Shown: piece by piece, positions 18,224-27,164 of the stretch
Numbering within the stretch: the first letter of the stretch is position 1
Layout: every line of letters begins with the position of its first letter
Source of the DNA: Paenibacillus cellulositrophicus
GTDB lineage: Bacteria > Bacillota > Bacilli > Paenibacillales > Paenibacillaceae
Assembly (NCBI RefSeq): GCF_009363095.1
Contig: NZ_CP045295.1
Coordinates: 3,703,501-3,767,500, forward strand
Reading direction: 5' to 3'
Length of the DNA: 64,000 nt
The notes under the pieces: generated by a model
The model's input: the letters and a program-made list of their open reading frames with translations, nothing else
The model's database searches: none
Told to the model about the DNA's origin: nothing
Made by a program: the position numbers and the translations under genes

Positions 18224-19669
18224 TTACTCCGCATTCCCCGCATCCTCCAGGGAAAGGTGAAGCACTGTCGATGTATGCGCACCTACAGCGGCATGAATCG
18301 AACGCCGTACACCCGGGATCCATACGATGCTGCCTGAACCGTCAACAAGAACCGGTATGCGGGAGCGCATGGATGGAGGTATCTTCGCGTCAATGAAAAT
18401 ATCTTTTACCTTTTTGCTTCCGTTTAATCCCATGATTCTCATTGTGTCCCCAGGCTGTCTTGAACGGATCGTGAGCGGAAACTGCAGCTCATCGGCGTCA
18501 AAAACCGCTTGATGACCGTCTAACGCCATCTTGGACAATTGATTTACTTCAGGCGTATGCTCCGCCATTCTCAGGACTTTCCTTATTTCTTGCAACCACA
18601 ACTCCGGGACGATTGCATCCAACCGATATGTATAGCCAATCATCTTCTCCGGCATCCCGTGCATAAACGTTATCCAATCGTATTCGCGTATGCAGACCAG
18701 GCCGCAGCCCAGATCCAGGTGCCATGTTGTGCTGTCTTTCTGATGAATCCCGTGCCGAATGGTTTCGATCTTGTGATAATCGGTGTTTTCGGAACCCGGC
18801 GACAGATAATTTAATATTAGTTTAATCAACCTCCGTTGTAAAGCGACATGTAAGGCCAAAAAGGAAGGCGCCCGAAAAGCGTGCCTTCCATGATTACACT
18901 GTACCAGTTCGCGGTATGCGTTCACCGCTGCCTGTTCCACGAAGTCGTCTTCCGGGCCGATAATGTCAGCCATCTGATTGATCGATTGAACAATCCGACT
19001 ATTATATTGCCCTAAATAAGGCAGGACATCCAGACGGATTGCATTCCGTCTGTACTCGGTCTGGAAGTTGGTCTGGTCGACAGCGTATGGATAACCTTTC
19101 TGCTCACACATATCCACGAGGTCTGTTTTGTATATACGTAAGAAAGGGCGGATAAGTTCCACATTTTTTTCCCGTCTTTTGAACCGGATTCCCCGGAGCC
19201 CCCCCGGCCCGCTTCCGCGCAGCAAATGCATCAGCACCGTCTCCGCCTGATCGTCGGCATGATGGGCCAAAGCGATAGTGTTGGCGCCGCAGGCCTGCGC
19301 CGTTTCAAACAAAAATTCATAGCGCTTGAACCGGGCCGCCTCCTCCACCCCCTTGCCGCTCGCCTTCATATAAGAGGGTACGTCGACTCTGGCCATCTCA
19401 AACCGGATACCTAATTCCGCGGCCAGCCGCCGGACCAGTTCGGCTTCCTCATCCGCTTCCGGCCGCAGCCCATGGTGAGCGTGGGCACAAATGAGGTTAA
19501 GGGGGACCGCCGTTTCGGAAATGTCCTTCAGAACATGCAAAAGAGCCACAGAGTCCGGACCTCCGGATACTGCGACTACGAGGGTGTCATGGGGAGACCA
19601 TAAGCGGTGCTCTTCCGCCGTGCGGAGCACTTGCTCTTTAATTGTGCTGAACTTCTGCCTGCTCTCCAT
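18224..19669 (-). CDS. tilS: tRNA(Ile)-lysidine synthase
   Basis: 481 aa. TilS attaches lysine to C34 of the CAU-anticodon tRNA-Ile so that it reads AUA. The N-terminal PP-loop SGGPDSVALLHVL, ALAHHADDQAETVLM, and NAIRLDVLPYL are followed by the substrate-binding domain and a C-terminal TilS domain (IRSRQPGDTMRIMG, KVKDIFIDAKIPPSMR). The ATG at 19669 has AGGAGA 6-7 bases upstream; an upstream in-frame start at 19708 lacks support. Confidence 0.95.
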   Translation of the reverse strand: MESRQKFSTIKEQVLRTAEEHRLWSPHDTLVVAVSGGPDSVALLHVLKDISETAVPLNLICAHAHHGLRPEADEEAELVRRLAAELGIRFEMARVDVPSYMKASGKGVEEAARFKRYEFLFETAQACGANTIALAHHADDQAETVLMHLLRGSGPGGLRGIRFKRREKNVELIRPFLRIYKTDLVDMCEQKGYPYAVDQTNFQTEYRRNAIRLDVLPYLGQYNSRIVQSINQMADIIGPEDDFVEQAAVNAYRELVQCNHGRHAFRAPSFLALHVALQRRLIKLILNYLSPGSENTDYHKIETIRHGIHQKDSTTWHLDLGCGLVCIREYDWITFMHGMPEKMIGYTYRLDAIVPELWLQEIRKVLRMAEHTPEVNQLSKMALDGHQAVFDADELQFPLTIRSRQPGDTMRIMGLNGSKKVKDIFIDAKIPPSMRSRIPVLVDGSGSIVWIPGVRRSIHAAVGAHTSTVLHLSLEDAGNAE

Positions 19670-19744
19670 CCATGTTCTCCTTTTTTCGCATTCATGCCTA
19701 TGTATCAATATCTTCTATTATACAGCTCACCGATCTGGTTTTGC

Positions 19745-20692
19745 TCATTTAAAAAATACAAAGTACACCGCAGCTCCCAGCATAATGACTGAGAAGGCAA
19801 ACGTATTGATCAGCCACCTCGGCGTCTTCCCCGGGGCTCTCCCGGAAATGGCCGGTGCATAAATTTGCTGTTTCCACGCGGCCAGCGCCTCCCTGGACCC
19901 CGGAAATTCACCTTGGACCGCTTTGCGCAGCCATGGAGCATACGGCTTCAGTCTCGGGCTCCGGCCGATCAGGTTGAGCAGTTCAGAACAGTTCCGCGTC
20001 TGCGGGAGCAGCTGGGCGCAGGCCGCCTTCAGTCCCTCTTCATTCAGAAGCTGGATCATCAGCACGGCGAAAGCGAACAAGTCGTAAGCTTCATCGCTGC
20101 TGCGGCTGCCGGCATTCCAGTAACCCCGGTCATACCACTCCGTGAACTGCTTGACGCTGCGTCCGATTTTACTGACGCCGCCGTAATCGATCAATTCCAC
20201 CTGCCCATAATCCGATACCATGACATTGTCGGGCTTAAGGTCTCCGAATATGAACCCGAGCCGATGCAGGCCGGTCAGCTTTTCGAGCAGCCGCAGCCCT
20301 GTAATTCCAACCCATTCCTCGCCCCGCCGGCGGATAAAATGATGGATCGGATTCCCCTCAATATAACGCATCACGTAGAATGGCACTTCTTTACCCATTC
20401 CCGTAAAATCATCCACTTCCAGCAGAAACGGAGTTTTGAAGCTCCCCTTCAGTCCGTCCTGGTGCCTGCTCTGTGACTGCAATGAGGTCAGCACATTGAT
20501 CTCCGACTGCAGATCCAGCGTGTCATACCCCATTTTCAGCGCGTACAAATTCCGGTATCCGGCCTTGTGAACGAGGTACACGATGCCGTTGCCGCCCTGT
20601 CCAAGCACTCGCCGGATCACAAAGCGGTTGTTATGCCATTTTCCCGTAATTACCGTTCCGGCCGGATATGCCGGTCTAGACGACGTAGTCAC
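19745..20692 (-). CDS. yabT: Hanks-type serine/threonine kinase with C-terminal membrane anchor (YabT-like)
   Basis: About 315 aa. It has a glycine loop GQGGNGIVYL, the ATP Lys in YALKMGYD, a catalytic GDLKPDNVMV lacking the His of the usual HRD, and DYGG in place of DFG. One C-terminal membrane segment (WLINTFAFSVIMLGAAVYFV) follows. B. subtilis YabT has the same design and acts in sporulation and DNA-damage responses. The likely start is GTG at 20692 (AAGGGA site), overlapping yabS by 17 bases; an ATG at 20719 is possible. Confidence 0.85.
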   Translation of the reverse strand: MTTSSRPAYPAGTVITGKWHNNRFVIRRVLGQGGNGIVYLVHKAGYRNLYALKMGYDTLDLQSEINVLTSLQSQSRHQDGLKGSFKTPFLLEVDDFTGMGKEVPFYVMRYIEGNPIHHFIRRRGEEWVGITGLRLLEKLTGLHRLGFIFGDLKPDNVMVSDYGQVELIDYGGVSKIGRSVKQFTEWYDRGYWNAGSRSSDEAYDLFAFAVLMIQLLNEEGLKAACAQLLPQTRNCSELLNLIGRSPRLKPYAPWLRKAVQGEFPGSREALAAWKQQIYAPAISGRAPGKTPRWLINTFAFSVIMLGAAVYFVFFK

Positions 20693-21413
20693 CGAGCATC
20701 CCTTCTCCTTCTCCGTCATTTCCCCGCCAGGTTTGTCCGTCTAGTGTACCATAACGGAAGAAATCAATCACCTTCAGAATCGCCGGTCCGGTTGGCGTGG
20801 CCCCTTTCATTTGGATTCGTTGAAATAGATTACGCACCCCGCCAAGATCCTGGATCCAATCGGTGTCCATGACGGCGTCCTCTGTGCTGTTGCGACCGGG
20901 AAAATGGAATACGGCCAATTCGCTGCGGCCTTCTCTTGCCTGCAGGCTGAGCATCAAATCCCGGATGGCGTCCTCGACCGCAGCCAGCTTCGGCTTCATG
21001 CTGGCACTGGCATCAATCAACAGGGCAACCTGCAGCGGCGTCGTTTCAGTCAGCTCATCCACGACTTGAACGACCTGGGACCGCTGCTGGGGCGGAAGCT
21101 CCTCCAAGGATCCGTCCCCCAAAATCGTCTTTAACTCCTTATTAACCGCCTGCTGTATCGTCTGAACCACCGTTTTACGCGTCATCATCTGCATCGTCTG
21201 GGCCAGTTGTCTGGTCCCCACGATGTGGCTCACCCCCCCGCCAGCCTTGGCAATTTCAGTGATTTCCAAGCTTCCCAGCTCTCCAATCGTCCCGTAATCG
21301 ATCACACCGGCAACATTTACCGTAATTCCCTCCTGCAGTGCATGAGCTGCGGCCATGACCGGGCTAGCCCCGACATTGGAACAACCGTCCGTAATTAATA
21401 AAATTTGTTTCAT
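20676..21413 (-). CDS. yabS: VWA-domain protein (YabS-like)
   Basis: 245 aa. It begins MKQILLITDGCSNVGASP and later has LLIDASASMKPK, the DxSxS metal-ion adhesion motif of a von Willebrand factor A domain. LPPQQRSQVVQVVDELTE lies in between. It neighbours spoIIE and the YabT-type kinase as in B. subtilis, where yabS and yabT are sporulation-associated. The function is not known; a VWA partner for the kinase is an inference from coupling. The ATG at 21413 has GGGAGG 12 bases upstream. Confidence 0.85.
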   Translation of the reverse strand: MKQILLITDGCSNVGASPVMAAAHALQEGITVNVAGVIDYGTIGELGSLEITEIAKAGGGVSHIVGTRQLAQTMQMMTRKTVVQTIQQAVNKELKTILGDGSLEELPPQQRSQVVQVVDELTETTPLQVALLIDASASMKPKLAAVEDAIRDLMLSLQAREGRSELAVFHFPGRNSTEDAVMDTDWIQDLGGVRNLFQRIQMKGATPTGPAILKVIDFFRYGTLDGQTWRGNDGEGEGMLGDYVV

Positions 21414-21577
21414 AATGGCATCATACCTCCCAAAAGTGTCTATCACCCTTTAGGCTCTAGTATTTCCACTTTTGAGAGATTCAAACGGCAGCCCGGCCTC
21501 TCCATCCCATTTCCCGGGCAATGGGACGGCTAACAACTAGTTTACATATTCACCTCCGATCATCCCCGGCAAAGCGG

Positions 21578-24085
21578 TCAGCTGACCGTGCGCGGCCGCT
21601 CCATGCGGTCGACGCCCGGCACATGCAGGGTAGCCCACTCCGGTTGGTAATGCTCCACCTTTCCGACAACGACGGTCATGTCGTCATGAATCTGATTTTG
21701 CTGGTAACGAATCACTTTCTCGAGCAGGCAGTCGGCAATATGCTGCGGATCGTTGCTTTCGATTTCCTGCAGCATCCGCTTCATCCACAATTCCTTGTTC
21801 ACAGCGTAACCCGGTGCATCGTAGATGCCGTCCGTCATCATGATAACGATGTCCCCCGCCTGCAGCTTCAAGGTGACCAGGTCCACCTCAATATCCTGAA
21901 TAATGCCGATCGGTAGGTTGCTGGCCGAGACGGGAATCACGTCATTGCCCCGTTTGATAAAGCTTGGGGTGGAGCCGATTTTCATAAACGTCGTTTCCGC
22001 TGTATATTGATCAATCAACGCCATATCCACCGTCGCATATATCTCCTCCGGGGATCTCAGCATCAGGATGGAATTCACCGATTTGATCGCCAGCTTCTCA
22101 TCCATGCCCGACTGCAGCAGCTGCTCCAAAATGTTAAGCGCGGTGCTGCTCTCGAGTCTCGCTCGTTCTCCGTTGCCCATACCGTCGCTCAGCGCCACGG
22201 CGAAAGTGCCATTGCCCAGCTCGACCGTGCTGAAACTGTCGCCTGACAGCAGATCTCCTCCTTTGGCGGCCCCGGCCACCCCCGTCGTAATTTCGAACGT
22301 TTTGGCCGAACCGAACATGACGGTCGCAAGCCCGTCTTTGGTGCTGCTGAACGTTTCATTCAACACGGCCACATGCTCGTCCAATATATTGGATAGCAGC
22401 GGCGCAATAATTTTACGGCATTCATCGTACCCCCTTGTATACGCATGCACAATTTCGATTTCCACGTGTCCGGGATCCAAACTAATGATTTCGATCCCCT
22501 GGATCGACAGTCCCAGCTTCTCCAAAGCGTCCCGAATTTGCTCCTCCTGCCGGTACATCGCTTGTCCTTCCCGCTGAATTTCCTTAGCCAGGTCCTCCAT
22601 CACCTGGGATACGCCCGATAATTGCTCGGCGACCAATTGACGGCTATCGTATATTTGCCGTTTCCATTGCATATCATGTTGGTAGAGATGATACTGCTGC
22701 TTCATGACATCCACAACGTCGCCGGTTTTGGCGCACATTCTCTTCCATTCCTCCGGAACGTCCTCAGCCGACATCTCCGGGTTCTCCTCCACCGAAGTCA
22801 TCACGTCGGTCATATATTTATAGGTTTGATAGAACTTCGCGTCCCAGCAATGGTTTTTCTTGAAGCAGTTCGCACACGCCCCTTCCGTCACAGCATTCAT
22901 AAAATGGTCCATTTCTTCGTTCCGCTTGCTCACCTCCTCCGTGCCGGACACCTGGCCGAAGCTCTGGGACAGCTGACGGAACACCTGCGAGAATTGGGTC
23001 ACCCGCTCGGCGGTCAGATCCCTTACCCGCTTGGCATACTCATGCTGCGATTTGCTGTGATCCGTCGTCCCCGGCACATACTTGGAGATCACCGCAATCA
23101 TCGCTTTCGGGGTCAGCAGAAACAGTCCGATGGCGATACAGGTTTCCCAGGTGGACTGCATGACGTCGCCCGGACCGCTGAAATAAATAGACAGGATGGA
23201 AGAGCCCAGCAGCATGCCGATGGATACGGCCCCTTTCCGCCCTTCCCGCAGCATTCCGGCGAGCATCCCGGAAAAAGCGAGCAGGCTCATCTGATAAATG
23301 GCCGATATATCCGCCAAGCTCAGAATCAACCCGGTTACGACGCCGACCGAAGCCCCGAGCGGCGCCCCGCCGACCAGCGCAAACACCAGGATCAGGTACC
23401 TGGAGAGGACATGCTCCACGGACAAATTATATACGCTCCACCCCACCGCACCTGTCATGACGGAAGCAAGCAGGATAATCAAGCATAGAATTTCTTCGTT
23501 TTTCAGCTGGTAGTTCTTTTTCCTGTACGTAAACACCGGAATCGCCTGGATAAACACGAGCGTCAGCACAAAGCTGAGTACGGCATCGACCGCGGTCATC
23601 ATCAGGGCATACCATGTAAACGGCGGACCGATCAGCACCATGAATATTTTGACGCAGAAAGCGGAGACGAACACCATCAGCGGCGCGTAGGATAACTCGG
23701 CGTGGTCAAAGGCGTTCAGCCCTTTATACATCAGGTGGAAGATGATGAGCTCGGCGGCGATAATCAGCGGTGCCGGAAACGGAGCAAACAGGGAGCCCAG
23801 GATTACGGCCATCCCCACCGGCAGGATGTAATCCCGGCGCATGAAGGCGATGACTGCAAAAAAGGCGACCGCAAACGGCGACAGCTCGTCCAGTATCATG
23901 GCTTTTCCGAGTAAGAAGCCCATAAAAGTCAGCAGCAGCATCCACTTCTTTGCTGCGAGGAACTGCATCGGCCGCTGCACGGCCGACATGTTCCGGATCC
24001 GTTCCGACCAGCTCATTCCGTCCACGACCGCTTCCCCCTTTGCCGATTTCATGACAGGCACGTCCATCACATTCCATTTTTCCAT
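21578..24085 (-). CDS. spoIIE: Stage II sporulation protein E (SpoIIAA phosphatase)
   Basis: 835 aa. SpoIIE sits at the polar septum and dephosphorylates SpoIIAA to release sigma-F in the forespore. About ten membrane segments fill residues 45-330, then a coiled FtsZ-interacting region, then a C-terminal PP2C domain with AALSDGMGNGE-type metal residues (here ALSDGMGNGERARLES), MMTDGIYDA and DDMTVVV. A cysteine cluster ACANCFKKNHCWD lies in the middle region. The ATG at 24085 starts MEKWNVMDVP with GGTGG upstream. A promoter with unusual spacing lies at 24125-24158. Confidence 0.96.
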   Translation of the reverse strand: MEKWNVMDVPVMKSAKGEAVVDGMSWSERIRNMSAVQRPMQFLAAKKWMLLLTFMGFLLGKAMILDELSPFAVAFFAVIAFMRRDYILPVGMAVILGSLFAPFPAPLIIAAELIIFHLMYKGLNAFDHAELSYAPLMVFVSAFCVKIFMVLIGPPFTWYALMMTAVDAVLSFVLTLVFIQAIPVFTYRKKNYQLKNEEILCLIILLASVMTGAVGWSVYNLSVEHVLSRYLILVFALVGGAPLGASVGVVTGLILSLADISAIYQMSLLAFSGMLAGMLREGRKGAVSIGMLLGSSILSIYFSGPGDVMQSTWETCIAIGLFLLTPKAMIAVISKYVPGTTDHSKSQHEYAKRVRDLTAERVTQFSQVFRQLSQSFGQVSGTEEVSKRNEEMDHFMNAVTEGACANCFKKNHCWDAKFYQTYKYMTDVMTSVEENPEMSAEDVPEEWKRMCAKTGDVVDVMKQQYHLYQHDMQWKRQIYDSRQLVAEQLSGVSQVMEDLAKEIQREGQAMYRQEEQIRDALEKLGLSIQGIEIISLDPGHVEIEIVHAYTRGYDECRKIIAPLLSNILDEHVAVLNETFSSTKDGLATVMFGSAKTFEITTGVAGAAKGGDLLSGDSFSTVELGNGTFAVALSDGMGNGERARLESSTALNILEQLLQSGMDEKLAIKSVNSILMLRSPEEIYATVDMALIDQYTAETTFMKIGSTPSFIKRGNDVIPVSASNLPIGIIQDIEVDLVTLKLQAGDIVIMMTDGIYDAPGYAVNKELWMKRMLQEIESNDPQHIADCLLEKVIRYQQNQIHDDMTVVVGKVEHYQPEWATLHVPGVDRMERPRTVS

Positions 24086-24124
24086 GATCTTGGCACCACC
24101 ATTTCGTAGGATTTGTTGGTACCC

Positions 24125-24158
24125 ATTATAGAACCGGTGAAACATGAAAGTTTGTCAG
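24125..24158 (-). promoter_or_regulatory. spoIIE promoter with 22-bp spacer and 0A-like boxes
   Basis: A perfect TATAAT (24125-24130) is preceded by CTGACA (24153-24158) 22 bp away. B. subtilis spoIIE is a sigma-A promoter with an overlong spacer that needs phosphorylated Spo0A. TTTGTCAGAA overlapping the -35 (plus strand) and TTGTCGGAA at 24183-24191 (minus strand) resemble the TTGTCGAA 0A box with one inserted base. Confidence 0.6.
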
Positions 24159-24440
24159 AACAGCGGACAAGCGACCAAGAAATTTCCGACAAAAAAGCCT
24201 GCGTTCCCGAATGATCGGAAATCCGGGTCGACTGGTTGTCCCCCAACACTTCCAGCCCGTTTCCAGCGGGTTCGATCCGGGGGAATCTCCCGAATAAAAT
24301 CACCGCTTCGGCTAGCGATTGCGACAGAGATAGCTGGAATGGCGTTGGATGCTGTCGGTAATTTCTTGCAGAACGACAAAATTACCGAATGCCGCCCTTG
24401 ATGAGAAGAAGACTGCAGAACAGCGCCTGGCCCGCAGCAA

Positions 24441-24480
24441 AAACAAAAAAACCGCAGAAGGCTTGGTGCCCTCTACGGTT
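24441..24480 (-). terminator. Terminator of yabR
   Basis: A 13-bp stem with wobble pairs (24450-24462 with 24468-24480) and a 5-base loop is followed by a T-rich run on the minus strand. Confidence 0.9.
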
Positions 24481-24525
24481 ATCTGCTTCATACGGTTATC
24501 GTATGCTCTAATCTGTTAGTAAAAA

Positions 24526-25014
24526 TTACATGCGTTTCGCGCCACGGCCTCCGCGCTTGGATTCCGTGTTCTTCTTGATCGACGATATGCGCTCCTCGCT
24601 GTCTTTTAGGAAACGAGACATTTTATCCTCGAATGAAGTCTTGTTGGCCGCAGGCTTAAACGGACGCCCGCCACGTTCACGATTGTAACCTCCACCACCA
24701 CCGCCAAAACGGTCTCCGCCGCCTCCACCGGTACGTTCCGGTCTTGGTCCTCTTGGAGGCCGAGCTTCGGATGCCGGCTTATCAACAGCTTGTTTGATGG
24801 AAAGCCCGATCTTGCCGTCCTTATCGACATTGATCACCTTCACTGTCACAACATCATTGATCTTCAGGTGATCGTTAACATCCTTGACGTAATTATCGGC
24901 GATTTCCGAGATGTGAACGAGACCCGTGACACCTCCTGACAGATCCACAAATGCTCCAAAATGCGTTATGCCTGTCACCTTGCCTTCTAACTTGGTGCCC
25001 ACTTCGATTGCCAT
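24526..25014 (-). CDS. yabR: S1-domain RNA-binding protein (YabR-like)
   Basis: 162 aa. One S1 domain occupies residues 1-75 (GTKLEGKVTGITHFGAFVDL, GLVHISEIAD, KVINVDKDGKIGLSIKQ). After it comes a disordered, Gly/Arg-rich RGG-like region and a short basic tail (SKRGGRGAKRM). It probably binds RNA or ribosomes; B. subtilis YabR is a general-stress-type S1 protein of poorly known role. The ATG at 25014 has GGGAGG about 13 bases ahead. It lies between divIC and spoIIE as in B. subtilis. Confidence 0.9.
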   Translation of the reverse strand: MAIEVGTKLEGKVTGITHFGAFVDLSGGVTGLVHISEIADNYVKDVNDHLKINDVVTVKVINVDKDGKIGLSIKQAVDKPASEARPPRGPRPERTGGGGGDRFGGGGGGYNRERGGRPFKPAANKTSFEDKMSRFLKDSEERISSIKKNTESKRGGRGAKRM

Positions 25015-25139
25015 AGAATAAAATGATCCTCCCTTAAAAATATACAACAAGATTTAATAAAACCTTGGCTGTGGTGATTTGATTATACATAAAGCGTAAA
25101 CCCAGGTCAACTGAGTAATAACCCACTTCAGCGCCTATA

Positions 25140-25505
25140 TTAAGGGCTGGTGGATTCCGCATGAATCGGGGTTTCGCCCGGCAAATACAGACCATAATTT
25201 TTCCTTGCCAACTGTCCGATATACTCCGGATCGTTCAGCCGTTTCACGTCCCGCTCGAGCTGCGCCTTCGTCTGTGTGGTCTGTGCCTCCAGCTTCAGCT
25301 TCTTCGACAGCTCGGAACTCTTGTCCGCAATTTGCGAATTCTGGTCAATAAAGGTATAACCTGCCCACCCCATAAACAGAATCATGAAAGTCAGCCATAA
25401 AAAAATCCGCCTCCGTGCGCCAGCATGATGACCGGCAGGCTGTTTGTCATTCTTTTGTGTAGTCTGCGGACGGGTTTGGGCTGGTGATGCAGCGTATTTT
25501 CCCAT
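25140..25505 (-). CDS. divIC: Septum formation initiator DivIC (FtsB family)
   Basis: 121 aa bitopic division protein. A basic N-terminal cytoplasmic part (to about 33) is followed by one membrane segment (IFLWLTFMILFMGWAGYTF), a coiled coil with a heptad pattern, and the typical end DPEYIGQLARKNYGLYLPGE. It forms a complex with DivIB and FtsL at the septum. The ATG at 25505 has GAGGAGG upstream. It follows yabQ, suggesting a spore-cortex/division cluster. Confidence 0.94.
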   Translation of the reverse strand: MGKYAASPAQTRPQTTQKNDKQPAGHHAGARRRIFLWLTFMILFMGWAGYTFIDQNSQIADKSSELSKKLKLEAQTTQTKAQLERDVKRLNDPEYIGQLARKNYGLYLPGETPIHAESTSP

Positions 25506-25565
25506 GAATGCCTCCTCTTTACAAATACGGAAATCTTTGCGTAACGGGCCGTTCCTAAGCCTTGT

Positions 25566-26144
25566 CTACTCCTTGGAGAACCATCGCTTCCACAGCTCTG
25601 CAGCTGCGGTGAGAAACTTCCTGAACCACTCGGGCATCTTCAGACGGGAGGTGATGGGGCGGAGCATCCATTGAAGCAGCTTCCAGAAAGGCGTGAGACA
25701 GCGCAGGATCACGTGGAGAAGAAACATCAGGAGGCTGCCGAGCATGACGGCAATCCACTTCAACAGTTTCAAGATCGCACGGATCGGAGCCCAGACGAGC
25801 GCTCGAAACAAACGCTTGACCACATCAATCACGTAACGTACTGTCCTTATCAACATTACCACAAAACGCTGGGTTGTAACACTCAAGATTAAAAAATATA
25901 ACCATACCCCAATAAAGAGTCCCACAAATACATAAAACCGAAGCTGGCCGTAATTGCTGATATACAGCATCCGAAACACAAACAGGGCCGCAGCGCTCCA
26001 GTACAGCACGTCCAATACATGAAGGGTCCATTTCGGAAAGTGGAGCTGGCCCGACAGCACCCGGTAACTGTCATAGGCCACCCCCAACGCCGCTCCCGAG
26101 AACAGCATCCACAGCAGGGTAATCCATTGAATCTGTGGACTCAT
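25566..26144 (-). CDS. yabQ: Spore cortex biosynthesis protein YabQ
   Basis: 192 aa membrane protein with about four to five hydrophobic segments and a basic, tryptophan-rich C-terminus. It begins MSPQIQWITLLWMLFSGAALG. YabQ of B. subtilis is made under sigma-E, locates to the outer forespore membrane and is needed for cortex formation. It overlaps yabP by 4 bases (ATGA), the conserved yabP-yabQ pair. Confidence 0.93.
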   Translation of the reverse strand: MSPQIQWITLLWMLFSGAALGVAYDSYRVLSGQLHFPKWTLHVLDVLYWSAAALFVFRMLYISNYGQLRFYVFVGLFIGVWLYFLILSVTTQRFVVMLIRTVRYVIDVVKRLFRALVWAPIRAILKLLKWIAVMLGSLLMFLLHVILRCLTPFWKLLQWMLRPITSRLKMPEWFRKFLTAAAELWKRWFSKE

Positions 26145-26422
26145 TTAAACAGCTTGCCGAGCATTCCTTTGTTTTTGCTGTGCGAACCGGGATCCAAATA
26201 AACCAGGGAATTCACGTGGCCCTCGATCGAGAGCAGGCCTTCTTCCAGGTTTAAATTTTTAATATGTAAATTCTGGCCTTTAATGGTCAGGTGCCCTAGC
26301 TCGGTTTGGAGCAGAAACTCCTCGCTGTCAAAACTCTCCACATTGTTTACCCCCGTCAGGTGCAGCTGCTTGCGATTCAGCATATGCAATTCATGCTGCT
26401 TGTTTTTCGCTTGCTCGATCAT
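26141..26422 (-). CDS. yabP: Sporulation protein YabP
   Basis: 93 aa. The sequence contains NRKQLHLTGVNNVESFDSEE and LEEGLLSIEGHVNSLVY, typical of the YabP/YqfC family needed for spore cortex formation under sigma-E. The ATG at 26422 has AAGGAGGGG 8 bases upstream. It starts a transcription unit downstream of the rqcP terminator, consistent with separate sporulation control. A CATAAGCT stretch about 30 bp upstream could be a sigma-E -10, but no convincing -35 was found. Confidence 0.94.
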   Translation of the reverse strand: MIEQAKNKQHELHMLNRKQLHLTGVNNVESFDSEEFLLQTELGHLTIKGQNLHIKNLNLEEGLLSIEGHVNSLVYLDPGSHSKNKGMLGKLFK

Positions 26423-26535
26423 GGCATGTACCCCTCCTTCTTAACAATAGCTTATGGAGCGGTTTCGGGGTTTAGAACCAGCCCTGCCGGGTGAAACGGA
26501 GGAACTTTAAGCATGATCTGAGCATCGTGCCAAGC

Positions 26536-26572
26536 TAAAAAGGCATCCCCCGATCGCGATCGGAAGATGCCT
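26536..26572 (-). terminator. Terminator of the hup-rqcP unit
   Basis: A 15-bp stem with G-T wobbles (26541-26555 with 26558-26572) is followed by TTTTTA on the minus strand. Confidence 0.9.
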
Positions 26573-26611
26573 CTAATGTGCTGCTGTGTATATGCCTTCT
26601 GGAATGCCCGC

Positions 26612-26890
26612 TTACCAGTTCAAACCGTTATCTTTGGCGATCGGTTCTTCCTTGACCAAGGTGTACAGGCTGTTCGCCTCGTCCTTGCGGGTCGTTTCGG
26701 CAAGCCGCTCCACCTTCACGGTGACCAGCTTCTGGCCGAACTGGACGGTGATCTCATCGCCCACCTTGACCGTGCTGCTGGGCTTGGCTTCCCTGCCGTT
26801 AATGAGGACCCTTCCCTGATCGGAGACGTCCTTCGCAACGGTACGCCGCTTAATTAACCTTGATACCTTAAGGAATTTGTCGACGCGCAT
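26612..26890 (-). CDS. rqcP: S4-domain RNA-binding protein RqcP (YabO)
   Basis: 92 aa. An N-terminal S4 domain (MRVDKFLKVSRLIKRRTVAK ... GRVLINGREAKPS) is followed by a short tail. In B. subtilis this protein binds stalled 50S subunits and helps RqcH add C-terminal alanine tails. It starts one base after the hup stop, with only a weak AAGAAG site inside hup, so its translation is probably coupled to hup. Confidence 0.92.
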   Translation of the reverse strand: MRVDKFLKVSRLIKRRTVAKDVSDQGRVLINGREAKPSSTVKVGDEITVQFGQKLVTVKVERLAETTRKDEANSLYTLVKEEPIAKDNGLNW

Positions 26891-26891
26891 C

Positions 26892-27164
26892 TTATTTTAC
26901 GGCTTCTTTAAGCTTGTTGCCCGCTTTGAAAGCAGGAACGTTGGATTCCGGAATTTCGATGGTTTTGCCGGTTTGCGGGTTGCGGCCTGTACGACCGGAA
27001 CGCTTGCGGGTTTCAAAAGTGCCGAAGCCGATCAGCTGAACTTTTTCACCGCTTGCCAGAGCTTCCTCAATTTCACCCAGGAAACCGTTCAGAACGGACT
27101 CCACGTCTTTTTTAGTCAAACCGCTTTTCGTGGAAATGTTGTTGATCAGATCTGTCTTGTTCAT
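26892..27164 (-). CDS. hup: DNA-binding protein HU
   Basis: 90 aa, full-length HU nucleoid protein. It begins MNKTDLINNISTKSGLTKKD and contains VQLIGFGTFETRKRSGRTGR and the DNA-intercalating arm with NPQTGK. The ATG at 27164 has GGGAGG 10 bases upstream. A sigma-A-like promoter with a palindrome in its spacer lies at 27304-27331. Confidence 0.97.
   Translation of the reverse strand: MNKTDLINNISTKSGLTKKDVESVLNGFLGEIEEALASGEKVQLIGFGTFETRKRSGRTGRNPQTGKTIEIPESNVPAFKAGNKLKEAVK

Larger units (their letters stand above)
24086..24525. other. Intergenic region yabR-spoIIE
   Basis: 440 bp. It contains the spoIIE promoter with 0A-like boxes and the yabR terminator at 24441-24480. B. subtilis has two tRNA genes here, but no cloverleaf could be folded from this sequence. 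Short ORFs in both directions lack ribosome sites. Confidence 0.6.

Noticed and set aside
24235..24295. Possible tRNA (GGTTCGATCC-like T-loop) upstream of spoIIE, where B. subtilis has tRNA genes
   Set aside because: The bases on both sides of the loop do not pair, and no acceptor or anticodon stem could be folded on either strand.
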